Source: Nitrospira japonica (GTDB lineage Bacteria; Nitrospirota; Nitrospiria; Nitrospirales; Nitrospiraceae). From it: a DNA stretch of 64,000 nucleotides. Location of the stretch: NCBI RefSeq assembly GCF_900169565.1, contig NZ_LT828648.1:1490876-1554875 (forward strand), given 5' to 3'. Below the pieces are notes generated by a model. That model was not told the DNA's origin. It did not search any database and was given only the letters and a program-made list of their open reading frames with translations. The position numbers were made by a program, and so were the translations under genes. Below are positions 53,276-63,555 of this stretch, one piece after another. Position 1 is the first letter of the stretch, and each line of letters begins with the position of its first letter.

Positions 53276-54763
53276 TTACTTGAGAGAGAGGACCGATTGC
53301 AGCGCCAGGCTCGCGAGTGTGCTGGGGAAGAGCCCGAAGATGATGACGCCCGCCACGGCAAAGGCCAGCACGACGGACAGGGCCGGGGAAGGAAGCAGGC
53401 GGGGCGGCTCGGCGGTGGTGGGTTCCGGCTCGCGCATGTACATGACCATCACCACCCGCATGTAATAGTAGGCGGACACGGCGGCAAAAATCACGGCCAC
53501 CACGGCGAGCCACGTCAATCCCGCCTCCACGGCGGCCATGAAGACGTAGAACTTTCCGATGAATCCGGCCGTCGGCGGAATGCCGGCGAGAGAAACCATG
53601 AAGACGAGCATCAGGAATCCGGCCAGTGGCTGGCGTTTGGCCAGGCCGGCGAAGTCCTCGATGTTTTCGCTTTCGAGGCCTCCCCGACGGAACAGGCCGA
53701 TCATCGCGAAGGCCCCGAGGGTCATGAAGGCATAGACGACGAGGTACAACATGACCGCGGCGAGCCCTGAGGCGCCGCCCGATTCGCCGGCTCCGCGCGC
53801 GGCGGCCACCACACCGATCAGCGCATAGCCGGCATGGGCGATGCTGGAGTAGGCCAGCATCCGCTTGATGTTGGTCTGGACGATGGCCACGACGTTGCCC
53901 AAGATGAGCGTAGCCAGACAGAGAATCACGAAGAGTCCTGACCAGTCGGCTTTCAACCCGCCGAGACCTTCCACGAAGACCCGGAGGAAGGCGGCGAAGC
54001 TCGCGGCTTTCGAGGCGACCGCCATGAAGGCGGTGACCGAGGTCGGAGCCCCCTGATAGACGTCCGGGGTCCACATGTGGAACGGCACCACGGCCAGTTT
54101 GAACCCGAAGCCGACGGTGAGCAGCACGGTCGCAATCATGAGCAACGGATCCTCGAACCCTCTGCTTCCGATCGCGCCGGCGATGGCCGCCAGTTTGGTG
54201 CCGCCGGTCGCTCCATACAGCAGGGAAATGCCGTATAGCAGCAGGCCGGAGGAGAACGCGCCCAGGACGAAATACTTGGCGGAAGCCTCCAGCGACCGGG
54301 GCGACGACCGTTTGAGCCCCGCCATCACATAGAGCGACAGCGACATCAACTCCGTTCCCAGATAGATGGTCAGCAGATCGGCACCCGACACCATGACCAG
54401 CATGCCGGACAGCGAAAGCAGCATGAAGCCGTAATACTCTCCGAGGTGGAGTCGCTCGACTTTCAGATAGGGCATCGACATCAAAATCGTCAGCCCCGTC
54501 ACGACGTACAGGAGAAGTTTCCAGAAGCGGGCGTAGGCGTCCACGACGACCAGGTCGTTGAAGGCGAACACGCGCAGGTTCAGCGTGCCGATCTGTCCGC
54601 CCGTCAACCCGATGCAGAGGGCCAGCGCTCCCAGGCTGATCCAGGCGAGCCATTCTTTCTTCGACGCCTCGGTCAGCGGATCGAGCACCAGAATGAGACA
54701 GGCCGCCCCGATCACGATGAGTTCGGGAAGGATGACGAGCAGATCGGGACCAAACGACGTCAT
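53276..54763 (-). CDS. nuoN: NADH-quinone oxidoreductase subunit N
   Basis: NuoN is one of three antiporter-like membrane subunits of complex I. The 495-residue protein has about 14 helices with the conserved lysine regions GFGFKLAVVPFHMWTPDVYQGAPTSVTAFM and NIKRMLAYSSIAHAGYALIG. The frame is open back to 56254, but ATG 54763 overlaps the nuoM stop (ATGA) and is the only start consistent with the family. It is the last gene of the operon and ends 80 nt before the YihY gene. Confidence 0.95.
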   Translation of the reverse strand: MTSFGPDLLVILPELIVIGAACLILVLDPLTEASKKEWLAWISLGALALCIGLTGGQIGTLNLRVFAFNDLVVVDAYARFWKLLLYVVTGLTILMSMPYLKVERLHLGEYYGFMLLSLSGMLVMVSGADLLTIYLGTELMSLSLYVMAGLKRSSPRSLEASAKYFVLGAFSSGLLLYGISLLYGATGGTKLAAIAGAIGSRGFEDPLLMIATVLLTVGFGFKLAVVPFHMWTPDVYQGAPTSVTAFMAVASKAASFAAFLRVFVEGLGGLKADWSGLFVILCLATLILGNVVAIVQTNIKRMLAYSSIAHAGYALIGVVAAARGAGESGGASGLAAVMLYLVVYAFMTLGAFAMIGLFRRGGLESENIEDFAGLAKRQPLAGFLMLVFMVSLAGIPPTAGFIGKFYVFMAAVEAGLTWLAVVAVIFAAVSAYYYMRVVMVMYMREPEPTTAEPPRLLPSPALSVVLAFAVAGVIIFGLFPSTLASLALQSVLSLK

Positions 54764-56319
54764 CGTAGAGGGGCCTCCTCGGTCCTCATCTTCACGGCGG
54801 TGACCGGGGCGGGCGCCGGTGCCGACGCGGAAGGATGGGTTGCCGGAGCGACCTTCGTCCGCGCCATCACGTCCAAGGTCTTTGTCACGCTCGCGTGCAT
54901 GCGGCTGACGAGAGGATTCGGATATACGCCGATCCAGAAGACCAGCACGACCAGCGAGGCAAGGGTGGCAAACTCGCGACGATTCACGTCGATGAGCTTC
55001 GGCAGTTGCGCCGGCGACGGAACCCCGAATGCGACACGCTGCACCATCCAGAGCATATAGACGGCCGCGAGGATGATGCCGAGCGCGGCGAGGACGGTGG
55101 CCGCCTTGCTCCAGAGCACTGTCCCGACCAGCACGAGGAATTCGCCCACGAAGCTGTTGGTGCCCGGCAGGCCGAGCGAGGACAGCGAAAAGATCACGAG
55201 CAGAGTCGCGTATTGCGGCATCGGTTTCGCCAAACCGGCATTGTCGGCGATCAGCCGGCTGTGCGTCCGTTCGTAGATGATGCCGACGCAGAGGAACAGG
55301 CCGCCGGTGGTAATGCCGTGGTTGACCATTTGCAGAACGGCTCCCTCGATCCCCTGCTGATTCAGCACGAAGATGCCGAGCGTGACGAATCCCATGTGGC
55401 TGACGCTGGAATAGGCGATCAGTTTCTTGAGATCGGCCTGCGCCAGTGCCATGTAGGCGCCATAGATGATCGCGACGATCGACAGCAGCACCATCAACGG
55501 CGTGAAGTCGCGGGAGGCATCGGGCAGCATCGGCAGACTGAACCGGAGAAATCCGTACGTGCCCATCTTCAGGAGCACGCTGGCGAGGATGACGCTGCCT
55601 GCCGTCGGCGCCTCCACGTGGGCGTCCGGCAGCCACGTATGGAACGGGAACATCGGCACTTTCACCGCGAAGGCGGCGAAGAACGCAAGGAAGAGCCAGA
55701 CCTGAAGCGAGGCCGGATAGGTCACCTGGCTGAGGGCAAGGATGTCGAACGTGCGCCCGCCGTAGAAATACAGGACGAGGATGGCGACGAGGAGCAGCAG
55801 GCTGCCCGCCAGTGTATAGAGGAAGAACTTGATGGCGGCATACAGGCGATTGGGCCCGCCCCACACGCCGATCAGCAGGTACATCGGGATCAACATGGCT
55901 TCCCAGAACACGTAGAACAGCACGAAGTCGAGCGCGGCGAAGACGCCGATCATCGCGGTTTCCATGATCAGCAGCATCGCCATGAAGCCGCGGATCCGCG
56001 TGGTGACGGACGCCCAGGATGCCAGGACGCAAAGCGGCATCAGCGCGGCGGTCATGAGCACCAGCGGAAGGCTGATGCCGTCGAGGCCGAGGCTGTAGTG
56101 GATCGGAGGAGTCGTAATCCAGGTCACGTGTTCGACGAATTGCATCTGGCTCGACTGCGCGTCGAAACGCCACCAGAGCGGCAGCGCCGCCGCGAAATTC
56201 GCCAGTGTGGTCCCCTGGGCGACCCATTTCACGCTCTCGTCCTTGACCAGGCAAAGCGCGGCCGCTCCGGCCAGTGGCAGGAATATCAGGAAGGTGAGCC
56301 AGGGAAAATCAGTCATCAC
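54760..56319 (-). CDS. nuoM: NADH-quinone oxidoreductase subunit M
   Basis: NuoM is a proton-pumping antiporter-like subunit of complex I. The 519-residue protein has the family blocks YSLGLDGISLPLVLM, FAVKVPMFPFHTWLPDAHVEAPTAGSVILASVLLKMGTYG and LKKLIAYSSVSHMGFVTLG. A Pro/Ala-rich C-terminal tail of about 40 residues extends beyond the usual end. It lies about 40 nt after nuoL and overlaps nuoN. Only one nuoM is present in this operon, unlike the double-nuoM operons known from some Nitrospira. Confidence 0.95.
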   Translation of the reverse strand: MMTDFPWLTFLIFLPLAGAAALCLVKDESVKWVAQGTTLANFAAALPLWWRFDAQSSQMQFVEHVTWITTPPIHYSLGLDGISLPLVLMTAALMPLCVLASWASVTTRIRGFMAMLLIMETAMIGVFAALDFVLFYVFWEAMLIPMYLLIGVWGGPNRLYAAIKFFLYTLAGSLLLLVAILVLYFYGGRTFDILALSQVTYPASLQVWLFLAFFAAFAVKVPMFPFHTWLPDAHVEAPTAGSVILASVLLKMGTYGFLRFSLPMLPDASRDFTPLMVLLSIVAIIYGAYMALAQADLKKLIAYSSVSHMGFVTLGIFVLNQQGIEGAVLQMVNHGITTGGLFLCVGIIYERTHSRLIADNAGLAKPMPQYATLLVIFSLSSLGLPGTNSFVGEFLVLVGTVLWSKAATVLAALGIILAAVYMLWMVQRVAFGVPSPAQLPKLIDVNRREFATLASLVVLVFWIGVYPNPLVSRMHASVTKTLDVMARTKVAPATHPSASAPAPAPVTAVKMRTEEAPLR

Positions 56320-56361
56320 AAATCATGCGCCGTCGAAGCCCGCTGCTCGGCGGCGGTCCTT

Positions 56362-58257
56362 CTACCACATCAGAAATACGGTCACCATCACGACGACGCC
56401 CAGCGCCATGCCCAGCGCATAGTGTTGGGTCTGTCCGCTCTGAATGAGCCGCAGCATCCACCCGCCCCAGGCGACGCCCCGGCCCATGCCGTTGACCGCG
56501 CCGTCGATGACATCGACGTCCACTCGTTTCCACAGTTCTCGCGCGGCGGTGAACGTCGGCCTGACGATCGCCCGGTCATAGACTTCGTCGACGTACCATT
56601 TATTGAGAGACAGCTGATAGAGGGATGCCCATTGCCTTGCCCATCGATCCGGAAGCGCCGGGTTGGCGACGTAGACGTAATAAGCCCCGGCGATGCCGAC
56701 TATGCCGGTCAGGGTGGCGGTCAGCATGATGGCCAGCGCCGCGCCGCCGTGATGGTCCTCGGCCGCGCCTCCGGCGAACATCGGTTCAAGGAAGGCCGGA
56801 ATGCCGAAATACCCGGCCGCGATGCTGCACACCGCCAGAATCACCAGCGGGATCGTCATGGTCGGCGACGGTTCGTGGACGTGCGATGCGTGATGGGGGT
56901 CGACGTGCGAAGGTCCCCAGAATGTCACGAAGACCAAACGAAAGCTGTAAAACGCCGTCAGCAGGGCCGTCAACAGTCCGAGGACCGTGAGCAGCTGTCC
57001 CAGCGGACCGGCGTTCCACGCGGATATCAGCAGCGCGTCTTTGCTGAAAAACCCGGCGGTGAGGGGAAATCCGGCCAAGGCCAGGGAGCCGATCAGGAAC
57101 GTCCAGTAGGTGACGGGCAGTTTGTCTTTGAGGCCGCCCATATGCCGCATGTCCTGCTCGTGATGGAGTGCGATGATGACCGAGCCGCAGCCCAGGAAGA
57201 GCAGCGCCTTGAACGCACCGTGAGTGAGGAGATGGTACATGCCGGCCGCGTAGGCGCCCAGGCCGCAGGCCATCATCATGTACCCGAGTTGGCTCATCGT
57301 CGAATAGGCCACGACCCGCTTGATGTCGGTCTGGGTGAGAGCGATCGTCGCCCCCAACACCATCGTCATCCCCCCGACGATGGCTACGACGGTGCCGGCC
57401 ATGGGAGCCAGGTCGTACAGCGGAGCCAGGCGCGCCACCATGAACACCCCCGCCGTCACCATCGTGGCTGCGTGGATCAGGGCGGAGATGGGCGTCGGTC
57501 CTTCCATCGCGTCCGGCAACCAGACGTGCAGGGGGACCTGCGCCGACTTGCCGACCGCGCCGACGAACAGCAGCAGGCAGATCACCGTCAACACCGGAAC
57601 GTCCCACTGCCCGCCGAAAGGATGGAGCAGGTTCAGCGTGGCGCCGGACGAATCCTTGGCGCGGGCGAAGACCTCTGCATAGTCGAGCGAGCCGAACGTC
57701 AACCAGACCAGGAGCAACCCCAGGATGAATCCGAAATCTCCCACGCGGTTGACGATGAAGGCTTTGGTGGCGGCGGCGCAGGCGGACGCCCGTTCGTACC
57801 AGTGGCCGATCAGCAGATAAGAGCAGAGCCCGACCGCTTCCCAGAACACGAACAGCTGCAGGAAGTTGTCGGCCAGGACCAGCATCAACATGGAAAAGGT
57901 GAAAAGCGCGATGTAGCTGAAGAAACGGGCGTATCCCGGTTCGCCCGCCATGTAGCCGATCGTGTAGACGTGAACGAGCGTGCTGACGCCCGTCACGAGG
58001 ATGAGCATGGCGGCGGTGAGCCGGTCGATCGTCAGGCCCAGATGCACGTCGAGCGTACCGGAGGTGAGCCAGGTATACAACGGGAGGGTCGTATGATGAC
58101 CGCCGCCCACGTTGATCAAGGCGAACAGGGACAGCAGGAACGACACCGCGACCGCCGGCACGGCGACGAAATGCGCCTTCTCCTTGATCCAGTGGCCGCC
58201 GAGGCCGAGGAGCAGGAATGAGGCGAACGGCAGAAGTGGAATGAGTTCGTAGGTCAT
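56362..58257 (-). CDS. nuoL: NADH-quinone oxidoreductase subunit L
   Basis: NuoL is the distal antiporter-like subunit of complex I, with the long lateral helix. The 631-residue protein contains LHVWLPDAMEGPTPISALIHAATMVTAGVFM, TDIKRVVAYSTMSQLGYMMMA and the C-terminal lateral-helix region ending in a hydrophobic anchor. The segment GPSHVDPHHASHVHEPSPTM is a His-rich loop that also occurs in many homologues. Heptad array C fills the 100-nt gap before it. The ATG at 58257 has no strong ribosome-binding site. Confidence 0.95.
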   Translation of the reverse strand: MTYELIPLLPFASFLLLGLGGHWIKEKAHFVAVPAVAVSFLLSLFALINVGGGHHTTLPLYTWLTSGTLDVHLGLTIDRLTAAMLILVTGVSTLVHVYTIGYMAGEPGYARFFSYIALFTFSMLMLVLADNFLQLFVFWEAVGLCSYLLIGHWYERASACAAATKAFIVNRVGDFGFILGLLLVWLTFGSLDYAEVFARAKDSSGATLNLLHPFGGQWDVPVLTVICLLLFVGAVGKSAQVPLHVWLPDAMEGPTPISALIHAATMVTAGVFMVARLAPLYDLAPMAGTVVAIVGGMTMVLGATIALTQTDIKRVVAYSTMSQLGYMMMACGLGAYAAGMYHLLTHGAFKALLFLGCGSVIIALHHEQDMRHMGGLKDKLPVTYWTFLIGSLALAGFPLTAGFFSKDALLISAWNAGPLGQLLTVLGLLTALLTAFYSFRLVFVTFWGPSHVDPHHASHVHEPSPTMTIPLVILAVCSIAAGYFGIPAFLEPMFAGGAAEDHHGGAALAIMLTATLTGIVGIAGAYYVYVANPALPDRWARQWASLYQLSLNKWYVDEVYDRAIVRPTFTAARELWKRVDVDVIDGAVNGMGRGVAWGGWMLRLIQSGQTQHYALGMALGVVVMVTVFLMW

Positions 58258-58270
58258 AAAATTGTTAAGA

Positions 58271-58356
58271 GCGTATAGCCGATAGCATATGGCATATGGT
58301 GAAACTTCCGATCCGAGCCCCTGCCATTCGCCATACGCTATTCGCCATCTGCTGAG
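58271..58356. repeat. Heptad-word array C between nuoK and nuoL
   Basis: Two arms of 7-nt words in register fill the gap. Arm 1: GCGTATA, GCCGATA, GCATATG, GCATATG, GTGAAAC (58271-58305). Arm 2: TGCCATT, CGCCATA, CGCTATT, CGCCATC, TGCTGAG (58322-58356), all of the form xGCxATx apart from the last. Arm 2 is roughly the reverse complement of arm 1 (AGCGTAT ... ATACGCT), so the nuoK-nuoL mRNA could fold here. This is the clearest of the arrays. Confidence 0.7.
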
Positions 58357-58359
58357 TTC

Positions 58360-58665
58360 CTACCATTTCAGCAATTGGAATTCGTCCACGTTGATCGTGG
58401 ACTTCGACCGGTGCAGCGCGATGATGATGGCCAGTCCCACCGCCACCTCCGCTGCCGCCACGGTCAGGGCGAAAAAGACGAAGACCTGCCCCGCGGCATG
58501 GTGAAAGTATTCCGAGAAGGCCACGAAGTTGATGTTCGTGGCGTTCAACATGAGCTCCACGGACAGGAGAATGATGATGATGTTCCGCCTGATCAACACA
58601 CCGACCAGCCCGGTCAGGAACACCACGCCGCTGAGAATGAGATAGAACGACAGGGGCACGGTCAT
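58360..58665 (-). CDS. nuoK: NADH-quinone oxidoreductase subunit K
   Basis: NuoK is a three-helix membrane subunit of complex I carrying part of the proton path. The 101-residue protein has the family core [29 protein letters not shown] with the buried Glu in SVELML and a second acidic residue in [16 protein letters not shown] 58665 overlaps the nuoJ stop by ATGA. Array C starts just after its stop codon. Assignment is secure. Confidence 0.95.
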   Translation of the reverse strand: MTVPLSFYLILSGVVFLTGLVGVLIRRNIIIILLSVELMLNATNINFVAFSEYFHHAAGQVFVFFALTVAAAEVAVGLAIIIALHRSKSTINVDEFQLLKW

Positions 58666-59180
58666 GATTCCGCCGACTCCGGAAGATCGCGCTTGGCGAG
58701 GATGATCGCGCCGATCATGGCGACGAGCAGGATCAGCGAGGCGACTTCGAAGGGGAACAGATACGACGTATAGAGGACGTCTCCGAGTGCTTCGGTATTT
58801 CCGAGCCCTTCCACCGCGGCTGTTTCCGCCGAACCGGCTCTGGGGCCGGCCTGTCCCTTCAGCAGGGCCAGGACCGTTCCCTCGATGACCAGGATGCCTC
58901 CGACCGCGGCGGCAATGGGCCATTGATGGTGGTACCGTTCGTCGTGCTTGAGGTTCAGGAGCATCACCACGAACAGGTAGAGCACCAGGATCGCTCCTGC
59001 GTAGACAATGATCTGCACGGCCGCCAGAAACTCCGCGTGCAACGTCACATAGAGCCCGGCCACGTGAAAAAACATGATCAGCAGGGACAGGGCGCTGTAG
59101 ATAGGGTTGTGCAGCGCCACGACCAGAATCGAGGTCAGGGCAATGACCAGGGCGAAGTAAAAAAAGAACAAGGATTCCAC
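58662..59180 (-). CDS. nuoJ: NADH-quinone oxidoreductase subunit J
   Basis: NuoJ is a membrane subunit of complex I with a helix that carries the pi-bulge. The 172-residue protein has five helices with the conserved [26 protein letters not shown] Gly/Ala/Glu-rich loop (about 108-135) is longer than in E. coli. It overlaps nuoK and follows nuoI by 28 nt. Confidence 0.94.
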   Translation of the reverse strand: MESLFFFYFALVIALTSILVVALHNPIYSALSLLIMFFHVAGLYVTLHAEFLAAVQIIVYAGAILVLYLFVVMLLNLKHDERYHHQWPIAAAVGGILVIEGTVLALLKGQAGPRAGSAETAAVEGLGNTEALGDVLYTSYLFPFEVASLILLVAMIGAIILAKRDLPESAES

Positions 59181-59208
59181 GTTTACCGTTTCCGCGGCTG
59201 TGCCGGCG

Positions 59209-59787
59209 TCAGTTCGGCTTCTGCGGCACGTGACCGAACGACACGTTGAAAAAGGCCACGTTCGGATGCTGCAGTTCCAGACGCTTTTCCCGGACCGGAA
59301 AGGACCGGTCGCCGATCGCGAGCAGCTGCTGCTTGTTGAGATGCAGCTGGCGTTTGTCGTACACCGCCCATTCGAATTCCTGCGACATGCCGAGGGCGTC
59401 GACCGGACAGGCTTTCACGCACATGCCGCAGAACAGGCAGCGGGTCATGTCCATGTAATATTCTTTGGAATAGCGTTTGGTGGGCTCGCCCGGCACTTCG
59501 GCGCTGACGACCCGGATCACTCGCGACGGACAGGCCGCCTCGCACAGATCGCAGCCCACGCATTTTTCCGTCCCGTCGTCGTACCGGAGCAGCCCGAGCA
59601 TCCCGCGATAGTTGTCGGGAAGCGCCCGCTTTTCATGCGGATATTGGACTGTGATCGGTTTGTAGTGAAGCAGGTGCGACATGGTGGCCTTCATCCCCAC
59701 GAGGAGCTCGTAGAAGACGATGGTCTTGAGCCACTCGACGAACCGCGATGGGCGTTTGGAGCCGGTTTGAACCGGTGCGGTCGACAT
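59209..59787 (-). CDS. nuoI: NADH-quinone oxidoreductase subunit I
   Basis: NuoI carries clusters N6a and N6b in the peripheral arm of complex I. Both 4Fe-4S motifs are present in the 192-residue protein: CVGCDLCEAACP (Cys76, 79, 82, 86) and CLFCGMCVKACP (Cys117, 120, 123, 127). An N-terminal amphipathic segment binds the membrane arm. It lies between nuoH and nuoJ. Confidence 0.95.
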   Translation of the reverse strand: MSTAPVQTGSKRPSRFVEWLKTIVFYELLVGMKATMSHLLHYKPITVQYPHEKRALPDNYRGMLGLLRYDDGTEKCVGCDLCEAACPSRVIRVVSAEVPGEPTKRYSKEYYMDMTRCLFCGMCVKACPVDALGMSQEFEWAVYDKRQLHLNKQQLLAIGDRSFPVREKRLELQHPNVAFFNVSFGHVPQKPN

Positions 59788-59797
59788 CGGTCCCTCG

Positions 59798-60868
59798 TCA
59801 GCCTCGGAAAAAGTACACGGCGATGGATGTCACGACGATGTTCGCGAGCGCGATCGGCAACATCACCTTCCATCCGAATTTCATTAATTGGTCGTAACGA
59901 AGCCGCGGCAGGGTGGCGCGCAGCCAGAAGAACAGAAACAGAAACGCATAGGCCTTGACGGTGAACCAGGCGATGTTCTCCGCCCAGGCGAACTGCGGCA
60001 GCCCGATCTGCTCAAGGATCGTCCCGGGATAGGGCGCGTTCCATCCGCCCAGAAACATGACGGCCGCGATGCAGGACACGAGCACCATGTTGGCGTATTC
60101 GGCGATGAAGAAGAACGCGAACCGCATGCCGCTGTACTCCGTGAAGAATCCCGCCACGAGCTCGCTTTCCGCCTCCGGCAGGTCGAATGGCACGCGGTTG
60201 GTCTCGGCCACCGCCGAGATCACATAGACGACGAACGCGAAAATCTGCGGCGCCGGGAACGCGAACACGTACCAATGCCAGAACCCCCCGCTCTGGGCTT
60301 CGGCGATCTTCACGAGGCTCAGCGAGCCCGCCAGGATCAGTACGCCCACGATCGCCAGCCCGACGTTGAGTTCGTAGCTGATGACCTGCGCGGCGGAGCG
60401 CAGGCCGCCCAGCAGGGAATACTTGCTGTTCGACGCCCACCCGCCCAGGATGATGCCGTATGCGCCGATGGAGGTGAACGCCAGGATGTACAAGATGCCG
60501 ATATTGATGTCGCTGATGATGAAGGGCTTGACCGTAATTCCGAAGAACTCGAAGGTCTGGCTGGGACCAAACGGGATCACGGCGAAACCGATCAGCGCGG
60601 GGACCAGTGCGAGAATCGGTCCCAGAGTGAACATGAGCTTGTTGGCCCCGGCCGGCACGATGTCTTCCTTGAAGAAAAGCTTCAGCCCGTCGGCGATCGG
60701 CTGCAACACGCCGTAGGGACCGACTTCCATCGGACCCATGCGGTCCTGCATCCAGCCGAGCACCTTTCGTTCGGCCAACGTCAGGATCATCACCGTCAAC
60801 AGGACGACGCCCATGACCACGGCGATTTGAGCAAGCGACACGGCGAGACGCACGCTGAGTTCGGTCAC
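59798..60868 (-). CDS. nuoH: NADH-quinone oxidoreductase subunit H
   Basis: NuoH contributes the quinone chamber entrance. The 356-residue, eight-helix protein has the conserved [39 protein letters not shown] and [28 protein letters not shown] blocks. Its start overlaps the nuoG stop by 4 nt (ATGA). It is followed by nuoI after 10 nt. Confidence 0.95.
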   Translation of the reverse strand: MTELSVRLAVSLAQIAVVMGVVLLTVMILTLAERKVLGWMQDRMGPMEVGPYGVLQPIADGLKLFFKEDIVPAGANKLMFTLGPILALVPALIGFAVIPFGPSQTFEFFGITVKPFIISDINIGILYILAFTSIGAYGIILGGWASNSKYSLLGGLRSAAQVISYELNVGLAIVGVLILAGSLSLVKIAEAQSGGFWHWYVFAFPAPQIFAFVVYVISAVAETNRVPFDLPEAESELVAGFFTEYSGMRFAFFFIAEYANMVLVSCIAAVMFLGGWNAPYPGTILEQIGLPQFAWAENIAWFTVKAYAFLFLFFWLRATLPRLRYDQLMKFGWKVMLPIALANIVVTSIAVYFFRG

Positions 60869-63552
60869 GACAACACTCCCTTCTCTTCCTCGACCTTGAC
60901 GACCGATACGGAGGCCGCCCTGAACGACGGGACCTTCGTCTCCTGATCGATCGTGATTTCACACAATCGGGTGATGTCCTGGGCAAAATGATCGGGAAAC
61001 CACGCGAATCCCTTCGGAACGCGGTCGAGCAGCTTCACGGTCGCCGTACAGGATCCCCGTTCATTGGACAGCGTGACGCGGTCTCCGGTGCTCACGGTCA
61101 ACCGGGCCGCGTCGTCGGGATTGAGCCGCAACGTCCCGGTGGCTTCCACCTGGAGCAGGCCCTTCGCCCTGGTGGACAACTTGCCCGAATGGAACAGGCT
61201 CTGCACGAGTCCCAGCGTCAGCGCGGCAGCGGGCCGGTTCGCCGGAAGGGGCAGAGTATACCGGTCGGTCAGGTCCTGACGAAACCCCCCTGCGAGATAG
61301 CGGCCGAGCGCGTCCTGATTCACCTTGGCCGACACGGGCGTCGGTCCGAGCGGCCCGTATCCTGGAACGACGCCGCGGATTTCCTTCAATAGGTCCTTCG
61401 CATCCGCGTATTCCCAGGGAGTCCCGAGCAACAGCGCCAGGGCCGAGAACATTTCCCAATCCGGGCGGCTGTCGCCGACCGGCTCGATCGCGGGACGGAC
61501 GGCTTGCGCGTGCCCTTCGGCGTTCGTAAAGGTGCCGGCTTTCTCGAGGGAGGAAGCGGCAGGCAGGACGACATGCGCCAACGACGCGGTTTCCGTGAGG
61601 AAGAGTTCCTGGCACACGAGGAAGTCCAGTTTCTTGAGCTTGTCCTTCACGCCGAGATGAGCCGGCAGGCTGGCCACCGGATTTTCTCCGGCGATCAGCA
61701 TGGCCTTGATCCGGCCGGTCCCGGCCTGTTCGATCATGTCCATGAGCGTCGCGCCCGTCTGGTCGGGCGGCGTCCCTTTCCAAACCCGTGAAATCTGCTT
61801 TCGGGCCGCCTCGTCCGATACGTCGAGGGCGCCGGGCAGCCATTCCGCCACGGCTCCCATTTCAACGGCGCCCTGGTCGTTATTCTCCTCGGTCAGAGGC
61901 GCGAAGCCGCAGCCGGGAGCGGCGGCTTTGCCGAGCAGGAGCAGCAAATCGAGAAGATTCAGGCTCGCGTGGTATCCGCCCGGGCTCCGCAAGAGACCCT
62001 GGCCGGCGAGAATGACAACGCGCCGGCCCCGTGCGAGCGCCGCAACGATCTCGGAGAACTGCTGTTGGGAGGCTCCCGTTCCGTCCGCCACGTCCGTCCA
62101 GGCGAGCCGGTTGAGTTGCTGGGACAAGGCTGCGACGTAATCCGGCACCTGCGCGCGGAGGCTCGCGTCGACATGATCGCCCTCCAGCGCGGCCTTGAGA
62201 AGGCCAAGCACGGCGGCCGGGAATTGTTCCGGTCCCATGCAGAGATGGAGGCGCGACAAATTGGCGATGTTGCTGATCGTATCGATCGCCGGCTGCACCG
62301 ATTCGATTGTCAGCAGGTCGGCATGGTGCTTCTTCACCGCTTCCTTCACCTTGAGGCCCGTGATCGGATTCGCCTCGGTCAGATTCGTGCCGATCAGAAG
62401 CAGGACGTCGGCATGCACGATGTCTTCAAACGCGACCGTCCAGCGGTGCGTGCCCTGGACCCGCTGCATGGCCCGGACGGCGTTGAGATGGCCGTAGCGC
62501 GCGCTGCTGTCCACGTTGTTCGTGCCGATGGCGAGGCGCAGGAGCTTCTGGAAGAGATACAGCTCCTCGTTGGTCAGCCGGCCGGAGATCAGTCCGCCCA
62601 CCGCCTGGGGACCTGATTGGGCCTTGATCTCCATCAGGCGTTGAGCGGTCAGCTGCAGGGCCGCTTCCCACGTGGCTTCGACGAGAACCCCGTTCTGACG
62701 GATCAGCGGCTTGGCGAGCCGCTCCGGATTGGCCGCTGCATGGAACCCGAAAAATCCCCTGGCGCAGAGGTCCCCGTTGTTGCGGCCGGCACCCTGAGCC
62801 GAATTGACTTCGACGAGCAGATTGTCCTTGGTCTGCACGGTGATTTGGCAGCCGTCTCCGCAGTAGCCGCAGACCGTGTCGGCCCGCTTGAGCATCCAGG
62901 GCCGGTATTCGTACATCGACAGCCGGCTCGTGATCGCGCCGACCGGGCAGATCTGGACGCAGCCGCCGCAGAACTCGCAGTCGAGCGGATGCGCCGCGAA
63001 GGACTTGATCTCGGTCATGGTGCCGCGGCCCACGGGCGCCAGCGCCTTGACGTCCATCACTTCGTCGCAATAACGGACGCAGCGTAAGCATTGCACGCAG
63101 CGGTTCATCTGGGTCTCGATCAGCGGGCTGAAGTATTCCTTCTGGAAAATCCGCTTGGTCTCGGTGAATCGGCTGCCCGTCGCGGTGTATTCGTGGGAAA
63201 AGTCCTGGAGGTCGCACTTGCCGCCCTGGTCGCATACCGGACAGTCCAGGGGATGATTGGCAAGAATGAATTCGAGCACTGACTTGTGCGCGTCATGGAC
63301 GACCGTGGTGGCCGTACGGACGGCCATGCCGTCGGTCGCCACGGTGCTGCACGACGTCTGCAGCTTCGGCATCTTCTCGACTTCCACAAGACACATGCGG
63401 CAATTGGCATCCGGCTTCAGCTTGGGGTGATAGCAGAAGTGGGGAATCATGACGCCGACCCGCCGCGCCGCCTCGATGACGAGCGTGCCCTTCGGGACCG
63501 TCACGGAGATGCCGTCGATGGTCAGGCGTACGGTGTCGGTGGTGTCAGGCAT
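60865..63552 (-). CDS. nuoG: NADH-quinone oxidoreductase subunit G
   Basis: NuoG carries several iron-sulfur clusters of the peripheral arm. The 895-residue protein has a 2Fe-2S domain (Cys40, Cys51, Cys54, Cys68), the His-Cys3 motif in [14 protein letters not shown], two 4Fe-4S motifs ([11 protein letters not shown] and [12 protein letters not shown]) and the N7-type motif CGYCGDGC with a later Cys in [10 protein letters not shown] molybdopterin-oxidoreductase-like fold without cofactor ligands forms the rest. Length fits bacterial NuoG. It is followed by nuoH with overlapping stop and start. Confidence 0.95.
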   Translation of the reverse strand: MPDTTDTVRLTIDGISVTVPKGTLVIEAARRVGVMIPHFCYHPKLKPDANCRMCLVEVEKMPKLQTSCSTVATDGMAVRTATTVVHDAHKSVLEFILANHPLDCPVCDQGGKCDLQDFSHEYTATGSRFTETKRIFQKEYFSPLIETQMNRCVQCLRCVRYCDEVMDVKALAPVGRGTMTEIKSFAAHPLDCEFCGGCVQICPVGAITSRLSMYEYRPWMLKRADTVCGYCGDGCQITVQTKDNLLVEVNSAQGAGRNNGDLCARGFFGFHAAANPERLAKPLIRQNGVLVEATWEAALQLTAQRLMEIKAQSGPQAVGGLISGRLTNEELYLFQKLLRLAIGTNNVDSSARYGHLNAVRAMQRVQGTHRWTVAFEDIVHADVLLLIGTNLTEANPITGLKVKEAVKKHHADLLTIESVQPAIDTISNIANLSRLHLCMGPEQFPAAVLGLLKAALEGDHVDASLRAQVPDYVAALSQQLNRLAWTDVADGTGASQQQFSEIVAALARGRRVVILAGQGLLRSPGGYHASLNLLDLLLLLGKAAAPGCGFAPLTEENNDQGAVEMGAVAEWLPGALDVSDEAARKQISRVWKGTPPDQTGATLMDMIEQAGTGRIKAMLIAGENPVASLPAHLGVKDKLKKLDFLVCQELFLTETASLAHVVLPAASSLEKAGTFTNAEGHAQAVRPAIEPVGDSRPDWEMFSALALLLGTPWEYADAKDLLKEIRGVVPGYGPLGPTPVSAKVNQDALGRYLAGGFRQDLTDRYTLPLPANRPAAALTLGLVQSLFHSGKLSTRAKGLLQVEATGTLRLNPDDAARLTVSTGDRVTLSNERGSCTATVKLLDRVPKGFAWFPDHFAQDITRLCEITIDQETKVPSFRAASVSVVKVEEEKGVLS

Positions 63553-63555
63553 GGT

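Noticed and set aside
54835-58221. 1128-codon open frame on the plus strand
   Set aside because: It runs wholly antisense to nuoM and nuoL, whose families are certain. Its composition (His, Arg, Gln, Asp rich) is the usual antisense shadow of high-GC membrane-protein genes.
54760-58257. A double-nuoM ('2M') complex I operon, as known from some Nitrospira
   Set aside because: Only one nuoM is present between nuoL and nuoN, so this is the conventional arrangement.
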